Assembly: GCF_001434895.1 (NCBI RefSeq)
Contig: NZ_AZEE01000027.1
Coordinates: 245,360 to 309,359, forward strand
Direction of reading: 5' to 3'
Source: Secundilactobacillus odoratitofui DSM 19909 = JCM 15043
GTDB lineage: Bacteria > Bacillota > Bacilli > Lactobacillales > Lactobacillaceae
Length of the DNA stretch: 64,000 bases
A program made the position numbers and the translations under genes. Below, piece by piece: positions 45,559 to 56,150 of this stretch (position 1 is its first letter; each line of letters starts with the position of its first letter). Below the pieces are notes generated by a model. It did no database searches. It saw only the letters and a list, made by a program, of their open reading frames with translations, and was not told where the DNA came from.

Positions 45559-48500
45559 TTATTTACGTTTTTTCATCAGTGTCACTTTAACACCGAACGC
45601 TGTTACTAAGATCAGAAGTCCTAGGACCATCAGCCAGTTATCCTTCAAAAATTCACCGGTTTGTGGTAAGAAGCCCTTGCTGCTTGAACTCATCGGTCTC
45701 GTTGACGTCGTCCCTGAACCCGTACCAGTACTGGTATGCGCTTGTGGCAACGCTGAACCATCTAGGTCATCACTAGGATCCTCAGTAGCAGGTCCAACGA
45801 AGTCCGGTGTCGTTTCATCATCATCCGTATCAGTATGTGGTTGATCTTCAGTCACTGGATCCGCCCGGTTGTAATAAACGACCTTGGCAGCATTAGGCTG
45901 ACTTTGACTCACCACACCGGTAACGGTGGTGCCTTCACGAACTGGATTAGCGCCCTGACTCGTTGTCGTCACGTAGCCATCACTGGTATAGTCATCTTCC
46001 ACAATTTGGTAATGAGCCCCATCCGGTAATTCGATCCGAACTGTCTCACCGTGTTGTAATGCGACTTGTCCTGCGCCATTCTCGTCTAACATCAACTGCC
46101 CGGTTTCGCTGGTACCAGCAGCCGTTGTCTTAACGATTTGAACGGTGCCAGTGATCGGGTTCAGCACGTGATCGTGCAAGTAAACGTTGAAGTTAAAGGC
46201 ACGGTCTTTTTCGCCCGCTTCGCCCAGCACTGACTTAGTTAAAGCAAGCCAAGCAACTTGCGGTGTGACTGGTCGATCGTTTATGAAGGTCACGCGTTGA
46301 ACCTGATCTGCCGACGTTGTGATTCCGGTCGTTTCGTGACCTGCAGTCACCTCACCACTATTCACCTGATGGGTCGTAATGAACTCAACTTCAGGCGTTT
46401 CCGAAATGATGAGTCGCTGTTCTTCCGGTAAACCTTTGATTTGGAGCCGTTCACCAGCGCGAAGTTTAACAACCAACTGTCCGGCTTCAAAACTCACCGT
46501 CTGCGTCACTTGTTCACCATCTGTTCGAGTTAAGGTGGCTTTATAATCACCCTCAAACAGTTTGTCCAATTCATAAACTGGTTCAGTCGTAGTCGGTGCC
46601 GTTGTGCTATCATCTTTGACTTCATCCGTCGTTACTTCACGTTGTGCGGTTAACGTAAATTCAAACTGACGATTCAAATCAGCCGCGACCATCGCACCGG
46701 TCACTTGTTTTTCAACGATCACGCTACCAGATTTGATGAGGTTCGTGTAGACCACATGACTCGTATGGCCCTGCTTTAACGCAATTGGCTGAGTTGTCAA
46801 ACCCTCACCCTTCTGCTCATCAACCTGCCAAGTTGTCTCAACTCGGTCAGCCTGTTTAGCCTCTGTCACCGTGTAGTTTTGTAACGGCAGGTTCTTGATC
46901 AATAGCTTTTCGCCAGGCATAAACGTCACCTTGGCCTGACCCGCTTCAAACGGCACCTGTTTAGTGATTTCATGACCGTTTGCTTGCGTATACGTCGCTT
47001 CAAACGTCCCATTCAGGTTATCTTGCCCCGTAATTTCGAAGTCGATTGGCGTATTAGTTGGGTAATCACCGGCTGCAATCTTCTCTAATAGCAGCTGTCC
47101 GTCACCCTGCCAAGTATTCGTATAACGGACCGTTGTTTGTTTTTCGTCCTTGATTTGAACGGTTGGTCCTGCCTGATGGTCTTGTTGTTCGCCACCATCA
47201 ACTTGATATGTGGCATCGAATCGATCAACCTTTTGTTCACTCACTTTGAACCGTACGCCAGTTGGCAAGTGATTAAGTTGTACCTTATCACCATGCTTCA
47301 AGTTGACCTTTAATTTGCCATCCTTGAACGTCACCGTTTCAGTCATCTGAGTGCCATCTTGCCGCGTGAAGGTTGCGGTATAGTCACCATTGAAGTGCGT
47401 GTTGGTTTGATGACGCCGACGCGCTTCGATTGTAAACTCGAAGGACTGATTGAGGTTGTCGGTGCCCATCACTTGTTTTTCAACCACTAATGTCCCGGTT
47501 TTAATTCGGTTATTGAACGTCACACGGGTGATTTTATCTGCTGTCACTGGTTGTGAATCAGCTTCTAAGCCAACTTGTGGGTCGTTATTATTCACTGACC
47601 AAGTTGTCTCCATGTTATCAATCTCCGGATCCACTTCGCTGACAGTGTAGTCACTCAGTGGCAGATTATCGATCACCGCATATTGATCTGCCTTAAGTTC
47701 GAGCGAAGCGTTGCCATCTTCAAACTCTAACTGACGACTATGCGCTAGATGGCCCGTTTCACGTTGATAAACCGTGAGTGGATAACCGCCATCATCAATG
47801 TCAGCCTGAACTTCAAACTTATAACTCCGTTTGCTATTGTCAGCACCCGTCACTATCTTATCAATTCGTAAACTACCAACAGGCGGTTTAGGCACTTCGC
47901 TATTTCGGTAAGAGATAACGTCATTCTCACCGTAAGCAATCGTCACTTCTGGCGCCTGGGTCGCCGTTAAATCTTGGTAGCCACCTTGATTATTCAGGTT
48001 CCACATTGGTGTTAACCCTGCTGCTTCAGTTTCCACTACCGTTAAACTGACGTCTACCGGTAATTCATTGATAACCACTTCATCACCGTGTTTCAGGGTC
48101 AGAGTTGCCAGACCCTCTGCGTCAAATTCTACTTTCTTGGTTTCGGGATGGTTCGTTACCTTGTACGTCTTACCAGCCACCAAGTTTTTGGTAGTTTCAT
48201 CCGCACGAATTTCGAACTTGAATTCCTGATTCATATCCGCTTTATCGTCGCTTACCACGGTCTTTCGAAGTGTTAAATCACCAGTTTCAATTCGATTGGT
48301 GAAAGTCACCACGACCGTTTCATTATTTTGAACTTCTGCAGGATTCGCCTCAACTTCGTACTTGAAGTCACCCGAGTTAATCTGGGAAGTGGTCACCACG
48401 TTATCATCTTGGTCTTCTTCTCGGACAGTATAGGCTTGTTCCGGCAAACCTTTAATCAGCATCTGTTCGCCTGGATTAATTTTAACCTCAGCCTCACCCG

Positions 48501-51500
48501 CCACGAATTTAACGGTTCTCTTAGCTTCGGTGCCATCAGCTCTTTTCAAAATTGCTTCAAAGTCTTCAGTGAGTTTCAACTCATCAGTTATGGTAAACGT
48601 CACCAATTTATCGGTTGGGTAAGTTCCCATAGCAATTTTTTCAAGTAACAGTTCGCCTTCGCCGCGGCGGGTGTTGGTATAGATCAGCTTTTGAGTATCA
48701 TCTTTAACAATCTCAGTGTCGAGGCCAGTGGTGTCCTGTACATGACTTGGTCCATCATTGACCTGATGCGTGATCTTAAATTCATCTTGCGGTGTTTCTT
48801 TGATGGTAAACTTAGCGCCGGCTGGCAAACCGGAAATGGTGATGGTCTGCTTGTGTTCTAAATTAACTACGGCGCGTCCATCGCCGTCAAAACGGATTTG
48901 CTTGTCCTCATAATTTGATACTGCATATTTTTGATCTTTCACATCTTCAACTGTTTCATCTTTTGCTTGAATAACAAATTCGAACAGTTTAGCTTGATCA
49001 CCAGCCACGCCAGAAACCACGCGTTTGCCTAACGTTAGCTCACCATTCGGCAATTCATTAGTGAACGTTACCTTTTCCATGGCGTTATTAGATTCAAGTG
49101 TGATTGGGTCAGCTTCACGGCTATCTGTCTTACTCGAAGTCTTCGTTTGCCAACTCGTCGTCATATTCTTGACGTTAGGATTTTCTTCAGTAATCGTGTA
49201 GGCTGTTCCCAGTGGCAGACCATAGATCAACGCATATTGGTCACCTTTTAGCGTTATTGTGGCCTCATTCTTACTGTCAAACACTAAATCGTCACCATCT
49301 TCGCCGTGCTGTTGATTTAACTGATAAATTTCATACCGATATTTACCACTAAGTGCTTTATTGGCTTTGATTGTAAAATCAAACTCATGCTCTGCATCAA
49401 CATTACCCGCAATCCGCTTCTCTAACCTGATTTGCCCGGCATCTTCGCGGCTGTTTTTAAACACAGCCGTTTGGTCCGTTTGATTTTCAATCGTCACATC
49501 TACGACTTGACTTGCTGCAAAATCGTTGCCGTTAAGCGACGAAGAGGTTGTAAAATCATCTTCAATCTTTTCGGTAATTTTAAACTGTGCGTTTTCAGGT
49601 AAATCCTTAATCAACAGTTGCTCAGTATGCTTTAGATAAACTGTTGCTTGACCATCTTGATTAAAGCTAATTGAATTTCGTGGTCCTTCAGTATCAAACC
49701 GTTCATTAGCCACCTTAGCCTTAGTTTCATCATCATCAGCTTGAATCGTAAACTCAAACGGCTTCGTTAAGTCTTCTGCCTTACTACTGATGACCTGCTT
49801 ACTAAGTTCGAGATTACCCTTGCGCGCAGTGTTTTTCACGTTAATGGTCACCGCGTTAGGCGTTGCCTTCTCTAACATAAATTTACTAGACAGGTTGCCA
49901 GGTTGATAATCGGCACCATTCACCGCAATCGATGTCATGAAGTCACCAGTGCTGGTTTCTTCCACCTGATACTCGCGATCATAGGCTTTTTCATCTGCGT
50001 CATAGCCTTCTGTCGGTAAGTTCAAAATAGTCCGTGCCTCGCTACCAGTCACCTTGATGGTATCACTGACGCCATTAGTAAACTTAACTGTGCTGCCATC
50101 AGATAACTTATAGCTGCCGTTGAAGTTTGTATCAACAATTGTTTCATTGTTAACTTTTTTGTTGCTATATGCGTACACTTTGAAATCGAACTGCTTGTTG
50201 TCTGCCAAACCGGCTGTTAATTTACGAAGAGTTAAGTTGCCTGGTTCGACTGCGTAGTTTTTGATTTCAGGACACTTATCCAACCAACCGGCTTCTTTAG
50301 CGCTCGTCATTGTAAATTCGATTGGCGGGATTTGCCCGTCATAACCTTCACGAGCACCAACTTCAATCAGCCGATACCGGGCCAGCGTACCTAGCATATG
50401 GAACTGAACGTAACCGTCTTTTGTCGATGACACTGTACCATATGGTGTTCCATCGATACCCTTTGCGTCTGACCAATTTCCATTTTCTAGTTTCTGCAGT
50501 TTAAATTTCACATCAGACAGCGGTGTCCCGTTATTACCATCAACTTTTGCGAATCTAATCGTCCAATTGTCCATGAACGCATCTGCATCGAAGTCAACCT
50601 TTTTCGTATAGCTGTCACTGTAATAACCAGCCGAAATAGAGACTTCATTTTGATAATTTTCATCCCGAGTTTGCAGTAATGTCCGATACTTGATTTGAAG
50701 TGGTCGATTCACATCAGATAACATCGTAATTTTCATCTTTGAATAATCATCTGAGTAGCTCACTTCATAATCTTTTCCCAGCACCAGTACATCTGGTTCA
50801 ATATTTTCATCAACTGTGAAATTGAATCCACCACCATTTTGGGTGTGTTTAACACTTACAAACGATACTTCTAATGCATCAGGATCAATATCATGAATAT
50901 GGTTGCCTTTTAAAGTATCTTCTATTTTAGGCTTACCAATACTTTGCCCATCCGCATTCATAACAACTTGCCAGTTGATTTGGTTGCCATCCATTTTTGA
51001 ACTTTCTTTACTACCGAAAATTCCATTAGAACTTAGACTCGTACTTGCTTTTACTTCTAAATTCTTGAAGCTACCATATGACACCCACGCATGATTTTGG
51101 AAAATAAATGCGTCTGGTATCCCTGGTGTGTTTGTCTCTTTAGCGTATTGTTCCCAAGCGGACATATCAATTGGTGTTTCAAATACAAGCGCTAAGTGTC
51201 GATATTCTTTATCATTCGCATTTTCATTAAATTTAATCGTAAATGTCCGCCCAGCCTTGTCGTCTGACCAAGTTATCTCATAATCATCGGCATCCACTTT
51301 TTCACCACGTTCACTGATGCTCTTCATCTGATAAAGTTTATACGCCGATTGATCATTCAAAAAGCTGAGATATTCAGGTTGGTTAGTGTTTAAAATATCT
51401 TTTATTGTTACCTTATCAACCTGAGTACTTCCAGTACCAAATTCACTGTTTAACCGACTGCCAAACCCAACTTGCCATTCCACAGTGTGATTACCACTGT

Positions 51501-54366
51501 TAGGATCATTTCCATTCAGAATGAGTTTAGCTTGTTTGTGTGCATTGGTATAAACATTCTCTTCAATTTTCACAGTGCCATCATGGGAATCGTACAGCTC
51601 ATCTTCACCATTAGTAAACACAATTGCAGAGTGATTTGTATACCATCTCTCAATTTTTCCATTTGTGATTCCATTTACATATCCCTCATCCCAGGGTTGT
51701 TTTGTTTCAAGCTTAATTTGGAATTTTTCATTTCTAGTGTTCCCGTTGCCATTATCAGTACTAAAGATAAACTTCAGCGCTTCATGTTTTCTTGTGTCAT
51801 CTTTATTTTTCTCAAAATCAAATAAATTATCTTTCGGATTTCCATTCGAGTATCCACTTTGAATTTCAAGATTGAGTTTTCCATTATTACCAATTTCAAC
51901 TGGTATAAAGTTACCATCATCGGTCTTTACAGAGATAACAACATCTTCGGCTTTAACACCCTTTGGAAGTAAGTCCATTACGGTTAAAGTCTTAAAACTT
52001 CTACCCTTGGGATTCACACTCAAGACCCAGTTAATTTTTGCAAAGTCGCCATCAACATAGGTGTAGTCTAATTCGCCTTCTTTAGTAATCAGTTCATTGT
52101 CATTACCTGACTGGCTATCACTACTCTGTTGTTTGCCTTCAATCTCAAAACTAATACTGTTTCCAATTTTCGAGACATCTCCTGAACCTTTTTCTTCAGT
52201 TGCATAGGTTAACTTTAAATGTACCTTGCCACTTCCGAATTCAGTCAACAGGTTGTCAATTTGTCCTTGTTTAGGCACCAGAATCATCTGATTGTCATCA
52301 CTTTCTGGTGTCAGTTCAAAATACGATGTCACGTCTTCTGTTCCATTCGTCGTGATCGATTCAATTTTTAATGAATCTTCAACATACTTGTGCGCGCCCT
52401 CCAAAGTATCAGTGATTGTCAAAGTCGACAAAGCATCTTTAACTGCCTGATCACCAGTATACTGACTGAGGTCAAATTCTAAATCCGCTGTCCAGGAATA
52501 CTTTCCATCTTCGTACTCACCGCCGCTTTTCTTAATACTGTTAACGACACTTAAACTGCCTTCCGTCTGTTTTAATTTTAAATTTTTACCAAGGTTACCC
52601 TTTACATAATTTTTGAAGGTACCAGTTGTGCCTTGACCATAAGTTGATTTAATCGTAAATACCAGGTATTTTTTAGTCTTGTCAACTTGTGCTGACTCAC
52701 CCGTCTCTGGTTTAACACCTTCAATCGTTACCAGATTTGTCACAGTCCCCAGTGATTCCCTGAAATAGTCCTTTAAAGAGTCGGCACTGTTTTCGTAGTG
52801 AACATCCCAACTGTCTTCATCTAACGTGTGTGCTGCACCATCATTGGCTTTTAACCAATCCGTCAATTGAATATCTTCAAAACGTAAATCATCTTTGACG
52901 CCAGCTAAATTAAGTTTTACCGTCCAAAGAATTTGATTATTATCAATAAATTGACCATTTTTCTCCAGCCATCCTTTTTCTTCTTCAGGCGTCACCGACC
53001 AAATGGCACTATCGTTGTATTCAAATTCAATTTTCTCACCACTCACATACTTCTGAGAAAAAGTCATTGAGTACGAAATGTTGGTATCAAGCATTTTGGC
53101 ATTCGTTAATTTGATTGTGATTTCTTGATAGTCATTACCATCTTCTGTACCACTTGCAATTTGCCATTCTGCAACCTCTTCATTGTTAGCACCAACTTTG
53201 GCCGTAATTTTTCCCTTTTGAGTTTCCTCTGAAAACTTACCTAAACCGTGAATTCTAAACGTATATGAATCACCAACGGCTAACTGATGTGCTGGTTCCA
53301 ATTTTGATAATTTATTAATTAACGATTCTGAATTCCACTCATAAGTTAAATCAAAATCCGTTAAATTAGTAACGTTTACACCCGCTTCAGTAATATCCGT
53401 TACATTATTGCCTTGCTTAATCAAAATTTTATCAAAAAAACTAACCGCATCCCGATCGTCATTCTTAGCTAAAAGACCACTTAAATCTGTCGCCTTAGTC
53501 GATTTAGTAGCCTTATCACTAGATTCACGTTCCTGTGCATCCGACTTACTGCCCGCATCCGCAGTTCGACTATTCTTTTTCAAGGCTTCTGTAGTCTTAG
53601 CGTCTTCGTCCGCCTGATCAACTTTATCCTGGTCAGCCTTCTTTTCATTTTCTTCCAGTTCTTTTATCTCTTGGTTATCTGCTTCATTCTTATCCTTAGC
53701 AGCCTCATCCGCTGCTTCTTTTTCAGTAGCAGCCGCCTCTTCCTTCGCCTTCTCAGCCGCCTGCTGCTCCTGCAGTTTTTCACTCTGCACAAACTGATTC
53801 AGTCCGGCTAATAGGTCCACCGGTAAACTCTCCCCAGTGCCCGCTTCAGCTAGCGCTTCATCATCAGTATCCGCCGCAACCACCGTTACTGGTTGGGCGA
53901 ACGTCTTCACGCTACCAACTGCTACTGGTAGTGCCATCGCCGTCATCGGCGTTTTTAGTTTAACTGGCAGATCCAACTTAAACGTCATCTGCGTCGCTAC
54001 TTTTTCCCAACGTAACCGTAACGTTTTGTCACGCCGACGTTCAAAGTAGAGTTTGGCGTTAGTATCCGCCGTCCCTGCTTCAGCCTTAACCTGTGCTTTT
54101 AAAACTTCAAGTTGATTTTCTGGTAACCAGAGATTGGCCGAACCATCCTCCTGATCACCGTCCTTGTTGCTAATCGTTACGGTCATTGCCAGGCGTTGTT
54201 CTTCGCCGACCTTGACCTGGTTAACTTTCGCACCGTTTTTGTCGTTCAGTTGAACACTCGTCAGATCAACTCGACGCGTATCATTGGCTAAGGCCAACAC
54301 GCTTTGGTAACAGGTGCCAAATACAAGGGTGAATACTGCCACGACTTGAACTAGTACCTTCATCAT
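45559..54366 (-). CDS. Giant LPXTG surface protein with 11 DUF7601/DUF5979-like repeats
   Basis: A 2935-residue wall-anchored protein. It has a signal peptide (VLVQVVAVFTLVFGTCYQ), a beta-rich region, an acidic Ala/Glu/Lys coiled-coil stretch near 190-280, and several large beta domains to about 1260 resembling Cna/SdrC-type adhesin folds (WVLSVNPKGRSFKTLTVMDL). A SpaA-like prealbumin domain lies near 1265-1370. Eleven repeats of about 130 residues follow to about 2830, each beginning G-x-L-x-L-x-K-x-V and continuing FEFTIxA, ending in an INxLP and VTFTN strand. LPQTG at 2900, a membrane span and KKRK complete it. GGAGGA supports the ATG at 54366. The Lys and Asn/Glu pattern may allow isopeptide bonds. 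Ligand unknown. Confidence 0.92.
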   Translation of the reverse strand: MMKVLVQVVAVFTLVFGTCYQSVLALANDTRRVDLTSVQLNDKNGAKVNQVKVGEEQRLAMTVTISNKDGDQEDGSANLWLPENQLEVLKAQVKAEAGTADTNAKLYFERRRDKTLRLRWEKVATQMTFKLDLPVKLKTPMTAMALPVAVGSVKTFAQPVTVVAADTDDEALAEAGTGESLPVDLLAGLNQFVQSEKLQEQQAAEKAKEEAAATEKEAADEAAKDKNEADNQEIKELEENEKKADQDKVDQADEDAKTTEALKKNSRTADAGSKSDAQERESSDKATKSTKATDLSGLLAKNDDRDAVSFFDKILIKQGNNVTDITEAGVNVTNLTDFDLTYEWNSESLINKLSKLEPAHQLAVGDSYTFRIHGLGKFSEETQKGKITAKVGANNEEVAEWQIASGTEDGNDYQEITIKLTNAKMLDTNISYSMTFSQKYVSGEKIEFEYNDSAIWSVTPEEEKGWLEKNGQFIDNNQILWTVKLNLAGVKDDLRFEDIQLTDWLKANDGAAHTLDEDSWDVHYENSADSLKDYFRESLGTVTNLVTIEGVKPETGESAQVDKTKKYLVFTIKSTYGQGTTGTFKNYVKGNLGKNLKLKQTEGSLSVVNSIKKSGGEYEDGKYSWTADLEFDLSQYTGDQAVKDALSTLTITDTLEGAHKYVEDSLKIESITTNGTEDVTSYFELTPESDDNQMILVPKQGQIDNLLTEFGSGKVHLKLTYATEEKGSGDVSKIGNSISFEIEGKQQSSDSQSGNDNELITKEGELDYTYVDGDFAKINWVLSVNPKGRSFKTLTVMDLLPKGVKAEDVVISVKTDDGNFIPVEIGNNGKLNLEIQSGYSNGNPKDNLFDFEKNKDDTRKHEALKFIFSTDNGNGNTRNEKFQIKLETKQPWDEGYVNGITNGKIERWYTNHSAIVFTNGEDELYDSHDGTVKIEENVYTNAHKQAKLILNGNDPNSGNHTVEWQVGFGSRLNSEFGTGSTQVDKVTIKDILNTNQPEYLSFLNDQSAYKLYQMKSISERGEKVDADDYEITWSDDKAGRTFTIKFNENANDKEYRHLALVFETPIDMSAWEQYAKETNTPGIPDAFIFQNHAWVSYGSFKNLEVKASTSLSSNGIFGSKESSKMDGNQINWQVVMNADGQSIGKPKIEDTLKGNHIHDIDPDALEVSFVSVKHTQNGGGFNFTVDENIEPDVLVLGKDYEVSYSDDYSKMKITMLSDVNRPLQIKYRTLLQTRDENYQNEVSISAGYYSDSYTKKVDFDADAFMDNWTIRFAKVDGNNGTPLSDVKFKLQKLENGNWSDAKGIDGTPYGTVSSTKDGYVQFHMLGTLARYRLIEVGAREGYDGQIPPIEFTMTSAKEAGWLDKCPEIKNYAVEPGNLTLRKLTAGLADNKQFDFKVYAYSNKKVNNETIVDTNFNGSYKLSDGSTVKFTNGVSDTIKVTGSEARTILNLPTEGYDADEKAYDREYQVEETSTGDFMTSIAVNGADYQPGNLSSKFMLEKATPNAVTINVKNTARKGNLELSKQVISSKAEDLTKPFEFTIQADDDETKAKVANERFDTEGPRNSISFNQDGQATVYLKHTEQLLIKDLPENAQFKITEKIEDDFTTSSSLNGNDFAASQVVDVTIENQTDQTAVFKNSREDAGQIRLEKRIAGNVDAEHEFDFTIKANKALSGKYRYEIYQLNQQHGEDGDDLVFDSKNEATITLKGDQYALIYGLPLGTAYTITEENPNVKNMTTSWQTKTSSKTDSREADPITLESNNAMEKVTFTNELPNGELTLGKRVVSGVAGDQAKLFEFVIQAKDETVEDVKDQKYAVSNYEDKQIRFDGDGRAVVNLEHKQTITISGLPAGAKFTIKETPQDEFKITHQVNDGPSHVQDTTGLDTEIVKDDTQKLIYTNTRRGEGELLLEKIAMGTYPTDKLVTFTITDELKLTEDFEAILKRADGTEAKRTVKFVAGEAEVKINPGEQMLIKGLPEQAYTVREEDQDDNVVTTSQINSGDFKYEVEANPAEVQNNETVVVTFTNRIETGDLTLRKTVVSDDKADMNQEFKFEIRADETTKNLVAGKTYKVTNHPETKKVEFDAEGLATLTLKHGDEVVINELPVDVSLTVVETEAAGLTPMWNLNNQGGYQDLTATQAPEVTIAYGENDVISYRNSEVPKPPVGSLRIDKIVTGADNSKRSYKFEVQADIDDGGYPLTVYQRETGHLAHSRQLEFEDGNASLELKADQYAVIDNLPLSDYTVSEVDPEIDNMETTWSVNNNDPQVGLEADSQPVTADKITRVTFNNRIKTGTLVVEKQVMGTDNLNQSFEFTIEARRRHQTNTHFNGDYTATFTRQDGTQMTETVTFKDGKLKVNLKHGDKVQLNHLPTGVRFKVSEQKVDRFDATYQVDGGEQQDHQAGPTVQIKDEKQTTVRYTNTWQGDGQLLLEKIAAGDYPTNTPIDFEITGQDNLNGTFEATYTQANGHEITKQVPFEAGQAKVTFMPGEKLLIKNLPLQNYTVTEAKQADRVETTWQVDEQKGEGLTTQPIALKQGHTSHVVYTNLIKSGSVIVEKQVTGAMVAADLNRQFEFTLTAQREVTTDEVKDDSTTAPTTTEPVYELDKLFEGDYKATLTRTDGEQVTQTVSFEAGQLVVKLRAGERLQIKGLPEEQRLIISETPEVEFITTHQVNSGEVTAGHETTGITTSADQVQRVTFINDRPVTPQVAWLALTKSVLGEAGEKDRAFNFNVYLHDHVLNPITGTVQIVKTTAAGTSETGQLMLDENGAGQVALQHGETVRIELPDGAHYQIVEDDYTSDGYVTTTSQGANPVREGTTVTGVVSQSQPNAAKVVYYNRADPVTEDQPHTDTDDDETTPDFVGPATEDPSDDLDGSALPQAHTSTGTGSGTTSTRPMSSSSKGFLPQTGEFLKDNWLMVLGLLILVTAFGVKVTLMKKRK
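45870..50260 (-). repeat. Eleven tandem DUF7601/DUF5979-like coding repeats
   Basis: Units of about 400 bp encode beta-sandwich domains. Their starts read GNLTLRK, GNLELSK, GQIRLEK, GELTLGK, GELLLEK, GDLTLRK, GSLRIDK, GTLVVEK, GQLLLEK, GSVIVEK and AWLALTK. They are diverged from one another, unlike the recent-looking units of the Ig-repeat adhesin. Confidence 0.85.
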
Positions 54367-54533
54367 TGCGACTTCCTCCGTTCTGTTTGTCTGTGTTGAC
54401 CTCTCTCATGCTTTAAGACTAACAAACAATTTTGTCCGAAATTTGGCCCATTTTTGACCAGATTATGAAGCGCAAATTAGTTGCTTTTTTCAACCATATC
54501 GGTTATGTGACGGTTCTAAATCCTTATGTAGTA

Positions 54534-54559
54534 CGGATTCGTTATGTCGCACGAATCCG
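54534..54559. promoter_or_regulatory. Inverted repeat between sigma-like gene and giant LPXTG gene
   Basis: CGGATTCGT (54534-54542) and ACGAATCCG (54551-54559) form a perfect 9-bp dyad just past the sigma-like stop (54574) and about 170 bases before the giant gene. No T run follows, so an operator is as likely as a terminator. Confidence 0.45.
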
Positions 54560-54573
54560 CAAAGTCTCAAAAA

Positions 54574-55080
54574 TTATTTAAATTGGTCTCGTACTTCGCG
54601 TCGCCATTTATAGACAGTTGGTCTTGAAACGCCATATTTTTTAGCAATTTCGGTGGGCGTCAAATGGTGCTTAACCGTATCGATCAAATAACGGCCGGCA
54701 TCGTCACTCAATCGACCATGTAATTCATTTAAAATCATCTCGTCTTCGATAACCGCAAATGAATCCCCCTCTTCCGCTAACGCAACTAATCCGTCCGCAT
54801 CATCCTCATTCATCCGATCTCGTCGCTGTTGTTTTTGAATAGCGTTTAAGAACCGGCGATACGGCGCCTGGTGGGCGTAACTCAATAGTTGTCTGCGATT
54901 AGTCGCGGGATCATCCGGAAATTTATCGTAAACGGTTGGGAAAATAAGCCAACCATCCTGAACGAAGTCTTCATACCGGTCGTCACTGGGCGTAATGCCT
55001 AATCGTTTCAATGCACTATAGATAATAACAACGTGGTCGCCCTCTTGTAGAAAAGTAAATGCTGCTGGTGTCTTGTTCAT
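54574..55080 (-). CDS. Sigma-70-family-like regulator
   Basis: 168 residues. The N-terminal half has features of sigma region 2 (YEDFVQDGWLIFPTVYDKFP and YRRFLNAIQKQQRRDRM), and the C-terminal TPTEIAKKYGVSRPTVYKWR is a helix-turn-helix like region 4. It resembles ComX/SigX-like or phage-type sigma factors of lactobacilli. The ATG at 55080 has AAAGGGG eight bases upstream; the open frame to 55200 is not needed. It lies upstream of, and on the same strand as, the giant LPXTG gene and divergent to an exported protein. A regulatory link is inferred. Confidence 0.7.
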   Translation of the reverse strand: MNKTPAAFTFLQEGDHVVIIYSALKRLGITPSDDRYEDFVQDGWLIFPTVYDKFPDDPATNRRQLLSYAHQAPYRRFLNAIQKQQRRDRMNEDDADGLVALAEEGDSFAVIEDEMILNELHGRLSDDAGRYLIDTVKHHLTPTEIAKKYGVSRPTVYKWRREVRDQFK

Positions 55081-55385
55081 GTTATGAACCCCTTTATTCA
55101 AGTGATCCATAGCGCTATGGTCGCCTAACACCTTAGCAAGAAAAAAGGACACTTGAAATAAAAAGAGTAAGCATTTCACCCTTACGGAAAACTGTGCCAT
55201 TTTCTTTTAAATTGATTTAAATAATATTTATGTGTTGCTACGATAATAATCCTCATTATTTTTCACAAAAAGGCCAAAATAATCGTTCCCATTCACAATT
55301 TCTTCATAAAAACCTCTTAGAATCGCGATATTTATTTGGCATACTTATTATTAATAAGAGAGAAAGGTTAAAAAGGAGGTGCGCT

Positions 55386-55844
55386 GTGTCGCCCCACTTA
55401 ACCAAAAAGCACCATACTGTTGCGATTGTCATTATCTGTTGTCTCATCGGTGTTTTCGGCATTTCACTTTTCACACGTCAAGGTAATCTGCAATCCAAGC
55501 AACTCATGCCCCATACACAGAAGATGCTTGCCAATCACGTGAAAGTTAGTTTTGTCACCCATCGTGGCCGACTATTGAAGACCTACTACTGGTCAACCAG
55601 TCATTCACAGGGACGCGACACGGACGTCACTGATATTTTCAACAGCGACATTATTGAACCAAATAGTGGCATCAACAATCACATTCCACTCGATTATCAG
55701 TTTGACCAAACTGATCTCAAAAACATCAAGACGCTGCGCAACGTTCGCTTAGGTAGTGCGATTACGTTGGTGGTAGCCAAGATTGACCCTGCTGACCGTC
55801 CAACCGGATTTAGCCGTTTAATCAAATGGCTAGTTTCTGGTTAG
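55386..55844 (+). CDS. Small membrane-anchored exported protein
   Basis: 152 residues beginning SPHLTKKHHTVAIV, with a single N-terminal hydrophobic segment (VAIVIICCLIGVFGISLF) and a soluble extracellular part rich in His, Asp and Asn. No known family. The GTG at 55386 is chosen because AAAGGAGG lies seven bases upstream. It is transcribed divergently from the sigma-like gene, a common layout for genes under a dedicated regulator. It ends at a strong hairpin at 55900-55957. Confidence 0.65.
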   Translation: MSPHLTKKHHTVAIVIICCLIGVFGISLFTRQGNLQSKQLMPHTQKMLANHVKVSFVTHRGRLLKTYYWSTSHSQGRDTDVTDIFNSDIIEPNSGINNHIPLDYQFDQTDLKNIKTLRNVRLGSAITLVVAKIDPADRPTGFSRLIKWLVSG

Positions 55845-55899
55845 GCCTCAGTCAGTGGTTCAAGCATTACTTAATCTGTTTCCAAACATATAACAGTCA

Positions 55900-55957
55900 C
55901 AAAACGTCCCCCTAGGAGCGCACATGCTTGCGTGTGTTACTGGGAGGACGTTTGTTT
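55900..55957 (+). terminator. Terminator of the 55386-55844 gene
   Basis: Arms AAACGTCC / GGACGTTT with further pairing of CCTAG/CTGGG and CACA/TGTG inside, followed by GTTTT on the plus strand. Confidence 0.8.
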
Positions 55958-56028
55958 TAGTGGTAAATATTGATTACGGTAGCCTTGAGAGGCTGTGTTT
56001 TAAGTTTATTGGCTTACTTTTACTTTAC

Positions 56029-56144
56029 CAAAACGCGCGCCTCGAAACTGAAAGCTGCGCGTAAGGGGCTCCTAGTATAAATCCAAGTTCGGGATTTATT
56101 CTAGGAGCCCCTTACACTACGCTTTCAACCCGTTTCGTTTTGCG
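56029..56144 (-). ncRNA. Family-2 structured element, copy 4
   Basis: Minus strand: CAAAACG/CGTTTTG and GAAAC/GTTTC outer pairing, GGGTTGAAAGCGTAGTGTAAG, a long hairpin (arms around GGGGCTCCTAG and CTAGGAGCCCC), CTTACGCGCAGCTTTC. It begins 7 bases after the stop at 56151, so it also serves as that mRNA's 3' end. The rest of 55960-56028 shows no gene. Confidence 0.65.
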
Positions 56145-56150
56145 CTCTAT

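Noticed and set aside
45390-45590. A 66-codon plus-strand frame after rpiA
   Set aside because: No ribosome site; it runs through the terminator of the giant LPXTG gene.
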